From Simkania sp. (GTDB lineage Bacteria > Chlamydiota > Chlamydiia > Chlamydiales > Simkaniaceae): 11,633 nt of DNA. Both the position numbers and the translations under genes were made by a program. Each line of letters opens with the position of its first letter. The first letter of the stretch is position 1. The DNA lies in the NCBI GenBank assembly GCA_028281425.1, contig JANQJX010000103.1, forward strand, positions 1 through 11,633, written 5' to 3'. Positions 7,136-11,633 of this stretch are shown in pieces. The notes beneath the pieces were generated by a model. That model did not search any database. It saw only the letters and a list, made by a program, of their open reading frames with translations, and was not told where the DNA came from.

Positions 7136-7794
7136 GATTTAAGAGGGGGTGATGTTGAAAGGGGAGCTTCGGGTGTGATCACACCACATGAAACGATATA
7201 TTTAATTGCAGCTTCTGGTTTTAAATCGATATAAATAAGGTCTTCTTTTTTGTACATCAACAAGAATCCTGTGGTGGGATTAGGAGTTGTAGGAATAAGG
7301 ACTGAAACAAGAGAAGCCTTGACTTTATCAGAGCAGATTTTAGGTGAGTTACGGGAAACAAGTCCAATCACGTAGGTTCCTTCTTTGGGAAAAGGGACCA
7401 TGACAACTTGTTTAAATGAGCTTTTATCAGTGACAAAAATCGTTTTTATGATTTCTTGTGTTGTTTTATAAACTTTATTCACAAGCGGGATGCGATGTAA
7501 AAGTCGATCACTTAAATTGATAAGGGCTCTAAAGAAAAACCAACGCGCGATCATCCCAAGAAGCAGAGTAAAGAGAAATAGGCAAATTAAAATGAGCAAT
7601 TTGCTTCCATAGAGAACAACATTTTCTGGAGAAAGAAAGAAAAAACCCTTATTGAGCATGTCTAGGTCTTTTAGAAAATTGACAAAAAACCCAACAAAAG
7701 GTTTTGTTAAAAAATTCACGATAAAAACAATGAGAGTCACCGTGACTGCAAGAGGCAGTAAAATAACAAGACCTGTGATAAAATATTTTTTCAT
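7132..7794 (-). CDS. DUF502 family membrane protein (first paralog)
   Basis: This 220-residue protein has the same layout as the next gene: hydrophobic segments at about 5-28 and 60-85, then IPLVNKVYKTTQEIIKTIF, VVMVPFPKEGTYVIGLVS, VLIPTTPNPTTGFLLM and a conserved SCG near the C-terminus. These mark the DUF502 family of predicted inner-membrane proteins, whose role is unknown. Start ATG 7794 follows the glycosylase stop by 31 bases, with no strong Shine-Dalgarno. Equal length and matching motifs across the pair indicate an old tandem duplication. Confidence 0.88.
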   Translation of the reverse strand: MKKYFITGLVILLPLAVTVTLIVFIVNFLTKPFVGFFVNFLKDLDMLNKGFFFLSPENVVLYGSKLLILICLFLFTLLLGMIARWFFFRALINLSDRLLHRIPLVNKVYKTTQEIIKTIFVTDKSSFKQVVMVPFPKEGTYVIGLVSRNSPKICSDKVKASLVSVLIPTTPNPTTGFLLMYKKEDLIYIDLKPEAAIKYIVSCGVITPEAPLSTSPPLKS

Positions 7795-7825
7795 TTAAAA
7801 TCTGCTTGTATGATTCTGATTCATC

Positions 7826-8458
7826 TTATGTAAAAAAAATGTTATTTGGCAAGAGGAACCTATAAGGGAGGTAGGCATCTTCTCCTGCATAAGAGACCCC
7901 AACACGGGGAAGTGTTAAGATCTTTTCTCTTTTGATTTCTATTCCGCGATCTTCTAGATAAATCAAAGGCCCTTGTAAGCTCATCCCATTATGCGCTTTT
8001 TTAATCTTTAAGGCTTGGGTAAGCATGCCAGGGCCACTGATAAATTTAGATGTCCATTGCGTTTGATTGCGCCTTTTTAGCATCTGGTCTATTCCATGTG
8101 TAGGGTAGAGGGCACGGATCAAAATAGCGTAAGGGACTTTTTCTTTATGTGTAACAATATTAAAAAGGTGATGCATTCCATAGCAGAGATAAATATAGGC
8201 AATGCCTCCTCTTTGAAACATCACTTCAGTGCGTTTTGTCCGCCTTCCTTGATAGGCATGACAGGCCTTATCTTGAGCTCCTTTATAAGCTTCGGTTTCA
8301 GTGATGATTCCCCCTGTTAATATGTTATCAAAGAAAGTAAAGAGAAATTTCCCTAAAAGTTCTTGGGCTTGCTCAAGAACATTTTCTTTTTCAAAGAAGT
8401 CTTGAGAGAGCCTTTTCCCTTTTTTTTCTTTTCTAAGACCATTTGGAGTAAAAGCCAT
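7826..8458 (-). CDS. mpg: 3-methyladenine DNA glycosylase (AAG/MPG family)
   Basis: This monofunctional DNA glycosylase removes alkylated and deaminated purines in base-excision repair. Compared with human AAG the active site is intact. ETEAY carries the general base Glu (human Glu125) and the intercalating Tyr (human Tyr127); the His of KACHA matches His136; YIYLCYGMHHLFN covers Tyr159 and Asn169; RALYP covers Arg182. SGPGMLTQAL is the family signature near the C-terminal half. The product is about 210 residues, usual for bacterial members. ATG 8464 and ATG 8458 are both possible. I prefer 8458 because a GGA lies 6 bases upstream, whereas it abuts 8464. Either choice overlaps the end of rnr by more than 100 bases, and the domain begins at about residue 18 (RLSQDFF), so the overlap cannot be removed by a later start. 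Confidence 0.93.
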   Translation of the reverse strand: MAFTPNGLRKEKKGKRLSQDFFEKENVLEQAQELLGKFLFTFFDNILTGGIITETEAYKGAQDKACHAYQGRRTKRTEVMFQRGGIAYIYLCYGMHHLFNIVTHKEKVPYAILIRALYPTHGIDQMLKRRNQTQWTSKFISGPGMLTQALKIKKAHNGMSLQGPLIYLEDRGIEIKREKILTLPRVGVSYAGEDAYLPYRFLLPNNIFFT

Positions 8459-10383
8459 TGGCATTCCATTAAAATTAAATCGATATCGGATAAAATGAGT
8501 TCAATTTCATCTCCAATTTTAAAAGATTTCCCGCTATTTTTTCCGATTAAACTTTGATTTTCGGGTAAAAATTCGTAAAAATCGTCATAAAGCTCAGAAA
8601 TATGAATCATTCCTTCAATATGAAGAGGTTTTGCTTCAAAGAAAAAGCCAAAAGGTTTGACTTTTGTGATGCATGCTTTATAAATACGCCTAGGATCTTT
8701 TTGCTGATAGCTCTCTAAAAGTCGCAATTTTTTTAAAAGAATCACATGAGTTTCGGCTTTGAAAGAGAGGCGTTCTTTTTCAGAGCAAAGGCGAGAAATT
8801 TCACTTAAATCAGATGGCAAAGAGTTTTCAAAGAGAAGACGATGGACGATCAAATCACTATAACGACGAATAGGACTAGTGAAATGGCAATAATTTTCTA
8901 GAGCAAGCCCATAGTGTCCGACATTTTCATTTGAATAGATTGCAAGCTTCATACTCCGAATAAAAGATAAGGAAAGCTGGTAGACATGGGGAGTGTTTTT
9001 AGCTAGGGCAAAAAGATGTTGGATTTCATCTTGAGAAGGGGCATTGGATAGAGAAAATCCTAGAATGCGGGCGAGGGAATAAAAGTCTTCTAAATTCTCA
9101 GCGGAAGGGGTTTCATGAATACGAAAAAGGGAAGGGAGATTTTTTTTGACAAAATGATGAGCTACAATTTCATTAGCTTTGAGCATAAATTCTTCAACAA
9201 GTTGATGGGAAATATCATATTCGACAATTTTGTAGTCATAAGGCTTTCCTTGTTTGTCGACAAGAAGTGTGATTTCGGGGAGCGCAAAGTCAATAGAACC
9301 TCTTTCAGATCTTTTTTTCTTGAGCAAAAGGCAGAGTTTTTCCATCAATTTAAGTGTTTTAAAATAGGGACTTTTTATTTTTTTATCTAAAATTGCTTTT
9401 GCTTCTTCATATGTCAATCTTTTTTGACTCCGGATGTAAGAGCGGTAAATTTTTGAATGGATCACATTTCCTTGAAGATCAAGGTCGATAAGAACAGAGA
9501 GAGTCAAGCGGATCACATTTTCTTTCAAGCTACAGAGTTCATTTGATAAAGCCTCTGGAAGCATAGGAATGCACTTTGTTGGAAAATAGGTAGAGTTGCA
9601 TCTTTTTTTTGCCTCTTTATCTAGAGAAGAACCCTGTTTGACATAGTAAGAGACATCAGCAATATGAATCGCTAAATGGAAGCCTTGAGCGTCTTTTGAA
9701 AGAGAAAGAGCATCATCATAATCTTTCGCAGATGTAGGGTCAATTGTAAACGTTTCTAAGGAGGTAAGATCTAAGCGTTCTTTGAAATCTTTGGGCTTAA
9801 TTTCTTTAGAAAATAGTTGTGTCTCTTTTAAAACTTCCTCGGGAAAAGTGTTTCGAATTCCAAAGTCTTTGATAGCTGATAGAATGTCTGTTTTGGGATT
9901 TTGAATAGAACCGATCTTTTCGATAACATCACATAAAATGGGACCATTTTCATCTCCCCAATCTATCACTTTTAATAAGAGACGTTCACCGATTTTATAA
10001 GAGATATTTTCTTTTTTTTTCACAAAAGCCGATTTGTTATTGCCAAGAGATTGGATATAAAGCACATAGTTTCCTTTAGGATTGATGATCCAAACCGTTC
10101 CTACTAAAACTTCTTTGGCTCTTTTTAAAACCGATAAAACACGTCCTTCAGGTCCTTTATCTTTTATCTTTCCAGGGTAAATGGCAATCTCGACAAAATC
10201 GCCATCAATCGCATTTTTTTTAAGATGTTTTGGAATAAAAACATCTTGAGGAAACATTTTGGTTTGATCAGGGATGACGAAGCCAAACCCTTTAGGATGG
10301 ATACGAATGATTCCGCTAATTTGTTTTTGTTTGGATGACTTTTGTAAAGATTTAACCTTATTTCTAAGATTTTTTTTTCTCAT
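8353..10383 (-). CDS. rnr: Ribonuclease R (RNB-family 3'-5' exoribonuclease)
   Basis: RNase R degrades structured RNA processively from the 3' end and takes part in mRNA decay and rRNA quality control. The 676 residues are slightly shorter than the usual 700-800. In order: a basic N-terminus (1-20); a cold-shock-type OB domain (about 22-85, ISGIIRIHPKGFGFVIPD); a second OB region (90-160); the RNB catalytic domain (about 205-545) with IDPTSAKDYDDAL (214-226), whose Asp residues bind the metal ions, IHIADVSYYV, and HFTSPIRRYSDLIVHRLL (500-517); an S1 domain (about 565-645, ACITKVKPFGFFFE); and a Lys-rich tail. Start ATG 10383 has GAGGATGG 6 bases upstream. It is the first gene of the minus-strand run. 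Its last about 106 bases overlap the glycosylase gene in another frame. Confidence 0.96.
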   Translation of the reverse strand: MRKKNLRNKVKSLQKSSKQKQISGIIRIHPKGFGFVIPDQTKMFPQDVFIPKHLKKNAIDGDFVEIAIYPGKIKDKGPEGRVLSVLKRAKEVLVGTVWIINPKGNYVLYIQSLGNNKSAFVKKKENISYKIGERLLLKVIDWGDENGPILCDVIEKIGSIQNPKTDILSAIKDFGIRNTFPEEVLKETQLFSKEIKPKDFKERLDLTSLETFTIDPTSAKDYDDALSLSKDAQGFHLAIHIADVSYYVKQGSSLDKEAKKRCNSTYFPTKCIPMLPEALSNELCSLKENVIRLTLSVLIDLDLQGNVIHSKIYRSYIRSQKRLTYEEAKAILDKKIKSPYFKTLKLMEKLCLLLKKKRSERGSIDFALPEITLLVDKQGKPYDYKIVEYDISHQLVEEFMLKANEIVAHHFVKKNLPSLFRIHETPSAENLEDFYSLARILGFSLSNAPSQDEIQHLFALAKNTPHVYQLSLSFIRSMKLAIYSNENVGHYGLALENYCHFTSPIRRYSDLIVHRLLFENSLPSDLSEISRLCSEKERLSFKAETHVILLKKLRLLESYQQKDPRRIYKACITKVKPFGFFFEAKPLHIEGMIHISELYDDFYEFLPENQSLIGKNSGKSFKIGDEIELILSDIDLILMECQWLLLQMVLEKKKKGKGSLKTSLKKKMFLSKPKNF

Positions 10384-10441
10384 TTTTTACCATCCTCAGT
10401 GGCATTTTCAGATTTTTTTAAAAAGAAACAAAAAGGCCTTG

Positions 10442-10499
10442 ATTTTGTTTTTAAACAAAATTGATTTTTTTGCTAAGTTTTTTAATCGTTCAAAAAACT
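10442..10499. other. Two AT-rich inverted repeats upstream of rnr
   Basis: ATTTTGTTT (10442-10450) and AAACAAAAT (10453-10461) are perfect 9-base arms. AGTTTTTT (10476-10483) and AAAAAACT (10492-10499) are perfect 8-base arms with an 8-base loop. Both would lie in the rnr leader if the candidate promoter at 10588 is used. The first is followed on the + strand by a T-run (10465-10471) but has an almost GC-free stem, so terminator function is doubtful. Confidence 0.3.
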
Positions 10500-10515
10500 C
10501 TTTAGAGAAGAGGTT

Positions 10516-10737
10516 TTATGATTTCTCATCCAAAAAATAGAAAAAAAATTTTTGGTTCAAATTTTGTATTTTTCTTTTTAAATCACCATTGTAACAAATT
10601 TCAAGGATCCCTGCAATTTTAACAAAAGAGAAAGATACGTGTGTGATATTTTCATAGCATCCTAGAGAGAGATTTATAAGATTGAGTGTTTTCAACTTCC
10701 TTAGGATTCTTTTGGATTCGAAATATTTTTTCTTCTA
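10516..10737 (-). pseudogene. Possible gene remnant, LRR-like fragment without start codon
   Basis: On the minus strand a frame of about 74 codons is open between TAG near 10740 and TAA (10516-10518). It contains LRKLKTLNLINLSLG, which looks like one leucine-rich repeat, then ITHVSFSFVKIAGILEICY. It has no ATG; only an internal TTG could start it, and no Shine-Dalgarno is apparent. It may be a decayed fragment of an LRR-type gene or chance in AT-rich DNA. It overlaps the candidate rnr promoter. Confidence 0.2.
10588..10616 (-). promoter_or_regulatory. Candidate promoter for the rnr run
   Basis: On the minus strand TTGCAG (10616-10611) is separated by exactly 17 bases from TACAAT (10593-10588), a 5/6 match to the -10 consensus. 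Transcription would start near 10580 and give an rnr leader of about 195 bases containing the two AT-rich inverted repeats. The -35 is only a 3/6 match and the region is AT-rich, so chance is possible. Confidence 0.35.
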
Positions 10738-10749
10738 TTTTTAGAACCC

Positions 10750-10917
10750 ACCTGCATTTCGCGTGCTACCTCTAGAAAAATCCGTAGACTCTATTTCAAT
10801 GGGACATCCAAGATTTTTTTTAAGCGAGGTTATCAACTTATCCATTCGGGAATTTATTGGGATTGGCATTTGTGAAAACACTCATCTGTCTTCTTTTCGA
10901 AAGAGTTGGCGTAAAAT
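10750..10917 (+). repeat. Intergenic palindromic repeat, copy B
   Basis: ACCTGCA followed by TTTCGCGTGCTACCTCT (10757-10773) matches the core of copy A (right arm read in reverse complement, ACCTGCG then TTTCGTGTGCCACTTCT). At the far end TTTTCGAAAGAGTTGGCG (10894-10911) resembles the A-copy right half TTTTCGAAAGAAGTGGC. The bases 10764-10811 align without gaps to copy C with 11 differences in 48, including an identical GGGACATCCAA. It lies between the rnr leader and the 3' end of the lipoprotein gene. A plus-strand reading frame across it is not supported as coding. Confidence 0.55.
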
Positions 10918-10964
10918 GGGGGGTTATAGCCAAATAAAAGTGTTTCAAAGGGTTAAAGATTCAA

Positions 10965-10982
10965 GGGGACTTTACAGTCCCC
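10965..10982 (-). terminator. Perfect GC-rich hairpin after the lipoprotein stop
   Basis: GGGGACT (10965-10971) and AGTCCCC (10976-10982) form a perfect 7-pair stem with a 4-base loop, starting 8 bases after the lipoprotein gene's stop on the minus strand. The T-run lies before rather than after the stem on that strand, so it is not a canonical intrinsic terminator. Its position still favours a role at the 3' end of that transcript. Confidence 0.45.
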
Positions 10983-10990
10983 AGAAAAAA

Positions 10991-11209
10991 TTAATAGTGA
11001 CAAGATCGATTAGGAGAAGAGGGCTTTTTTGGGGGAAGAGGTGGCATATTTTTTTCACCGGCATCTTTTTCAGGGCAATTTGGGGCTTCTTGGTAAGGAG
11101 AGTGATCTTTTAGGTCACGCGAAGAGTTTTGACCATTTTTTTCGCAAGAGAAAAGAAACATTCCGCAAAGAGCGAAACAGACACTCATTTTAAGAAACAA
11201 TATTTTCAC
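10991..11209 (-). CDS. Small predicted lipoprotein
   Basis: The product is 72 residues. A signal sequence with a short basic start (MKILFLK), a hydrophobic core and a lipobox-like LFSC predicts lipidation at Cys22, leaving a mature peptide of about 51 residues. The mature part is hydrophilic, with Ser/Asn/Asp and then a Pro/Lys-rich stretch (MPPLPPKKPSSP), and has two further Cys residues. No family is recognised. The start is GTG 11209, supported by a strong GGGAGG Shine-Dalgarno 7 bases upstream and by a TTGACA-type promoter. The gene stands alone between repeat copies B and C. The mature peptide would be anchored to the inner or outer membrane facing the periplasm. The role is unknown; small lipoproteins in this group are often envelope or lineage-specific proteins. 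Confidence 0.72.
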   Translation of the reverse strand: MKILFLKMSVCFALCGMFLFSCEKNGQNSSRDLKDHSPYQEAPNCPEKDAGEKNMPPLPPKKPSSPNRSCHY

Positions 11210-11214
11210 TTTAA

Positions 11215-11221
11215 AACCTCC
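11215..11221 (-). promoter_or_regulatory. Strong Shine-Dalgarno for the lipoprotein gene
   Basis: The minus strand reads GGGAGG followed by TTTTAAA and then GTG at 11209. It is one of the clearest ribosome binding sites in the window and it decides the GTG start. Confidence 0.7.
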
Positions 11222-11242
11222 CTAATTTAGGCATTATTTTTA

Positions 11243-11271
11243 GAAATAAGAAGAAATGTCACAATTGTCAA
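11243..11271 (-). promoter_or_regulatory. Candidate promoter for the lipoprotein gene
   Basis: A perfect TTGACA -35 (11271-11266) is followed after 17 bases by TATTTC (11248-11243, 3/6 match to TATAAT). Transcription would start near 11236, giving a short leader of about 27 bases that holds the Shine-Dalgarno. The ideal -35, spacing and position make this more likely than the other promoter candidates here. Confidence 0.5.
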
Positions 11272-11317
11272 GTAGGGAGATGGGTTTAAGATTTTTCTAA
11301 GACCCCTAAATGCGACC

Positions 11318-11395
11318 TATTTTCATGCCATCCCTAAAAAAATCCGTATGCCCTGTCCCTATGGGACATCCAATAAATTCTTAATGAAGACCTCA
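11318..11395 (+). repeat. Intergenic repeat, copy C
   Basis: TATTTTCATGCCATCCCT (11318-11335), then AATCCGTATGCC and ATGGGACATCCAA, align without gaps to copy B (10764-10811). It is in the same orientation as copy B, 561-562 bases away, so the lipoprotein gene lies between two direct copies. Confidence 0.55.
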
Positions 11396-11476
11396 TCTCA
11401 AAAAAAGGATCGATAGATTCTCCAAATTGATCATCTACATCTATAAACAGTCTTTTTTGAGTCAAAACTTAGCCGG

Positions 11477-11510
11477 TATTTTACATGCCCCCTCTTTCGA
11501 AAAGGCGTGT
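11477..11510 (+). repeat. Partial repeat core, copy D
   Basis: TATTTTACATGCCCCCTCT (11477-11495) resembles the repeat core and runs directly into the near-palindrome CTTTCGAAAAGG (11494-11505), which is also present in copies A and B. It may be the other end of the copy C element rather than a separate copy. Apart from C, D and the candidate start at the edge, I see nothing in 11272-11633. Confidence 0.4.
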
Positions 11511-11553
11511 GCAAGTGTGTTTTGAAATCTCAAGAAATTTTCGAATGGATAAA

Positions 11554-11583
11554 TTGACAATCTAACCTAAAAGAATTTATTAA
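11554..11583 (+). promoter_or_regulatory. Candidate promoter reading off the right edge
   Basis: TTGACA (11554-11559) is separated by 18 bases from TATTAA (11578-11583, 4/6 match). It would start transcription near 11590, just ahead of a GGAAGG and a GTG. Confidence 0.35.
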
Positions 11584-11604
11584 ATGTATCGGAAGGCAGA
11601 GCCT

Positions 11605-11633
11605 GTGGATTTTTCTAAAGTGGGTAGAAAAAT
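11605..11633 (+). CDS. Possible start of an unidentified gene (3' partial)
   Basis: GTG at 11605 has GGAAGG (11591-11596) 8 bases upstream and a candidate promoter before that. The nine complete codons to the window edge read MDFSKVGRK, too few to identify a family. An in-frame ATG at 11584 has no Shine-Dalgarno and would lie at or before the transcription start. It is offered because the promoter, binding site and start line up, not because the protein is recognised. Confidence 0.3.

Noticed and set aside
10442..10471. Stem followed by T-run on the plus strand as an intrinsic terminator
   Set aside because: The stem is almost pure A/T and no plus-strand gene ends upstream of it.
10763..11113. 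Plus-strand frame of 116 codons
   Set aside because: It runs across repeat copy B and antisense to the lipoprotein gene, lacks a Shine-Dalgarno, and its composition (Arg/Phe/Trp-rich) looks like translated non-coding DNA.
11584..11586. ATG at 11584 as a gene start
   Set aside because: It has no Shine-Dalgarno and abuts the candidate -10 box; GTG 11605 in the same frame is better supported.

Overview
The window looks like part of a chromosome from a member of the Chlamydiota, most likely an environmental, non-Chlamydiaceae lineage. Three things point there: the divergent pair ftsY | sucC-sucD, which as I recall also lie close together in Chlamydia; a large outer-membrane protein ending in a chlamydial-style autotransporter barrel; and low-GC, small-operon organisation. 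The assignment is an inference from gene content and style, not from a marker-gene search.

Layout. (1) 2-1597, + strand: the 3' part of a large gene that enters from the left edge. Its visible N-terminal part reads as a RelA/SpoT-like nucleotidyltransferase-fold domain, joined in one frame to a C-terminal autotransporter beta-barrel ending in Phe. (2) 1723-2643, - strand: ftsY, the SRP receptor GTPase, convergent with the first gene. (3) 2774-5980, + strand: an operon-like run of sucC, sucD (both subunits of succinyl-CoA synthetase) and an M50 site-2-type membrane metalloprotease with a TPR-like C-terminal tail. (4) 6058-10383, - strand: a tightly packed run transcribed in the order rnr (RNase R), an AAG/MPG-type 3-methyladenine DNA glycosylase overlapping rnr by about 106 bases, two tandem DUF502 membrane proteins with an ATGA overlap, and holC (DNA polymerase III chi). 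(5) 10384-11633: mostly non-coding, AT-rich DNA. It holds one small lipoprotein gene (10991-11209, - strand) with a well-formed promoter, Shine-Dalgarno sequence and GTG start, several copies of a dispersed intergenic repeat, and a possible new gene start at the right edge.

How the genes work together. Most are housekeeping: co-translational membrane targeting (FtsY), the TCA cycle (SucCD), RNA decay (RNase R), base-excision repair (AAG) and replisome clamp-loader function (HolC). The least ordinary items are the RelA/SpoT-like plus autotransporter architecture at the left edge, and a family of imperfect palindromic intergenic repeats (TTTCGYRTGCCACYTCT-like core). One repeat sits between convergent genes at 5987-6051 and others flank the small lipoprotein gene. 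No tRNA, rRNA, CRISPR array, transposase or phage gene was seen.
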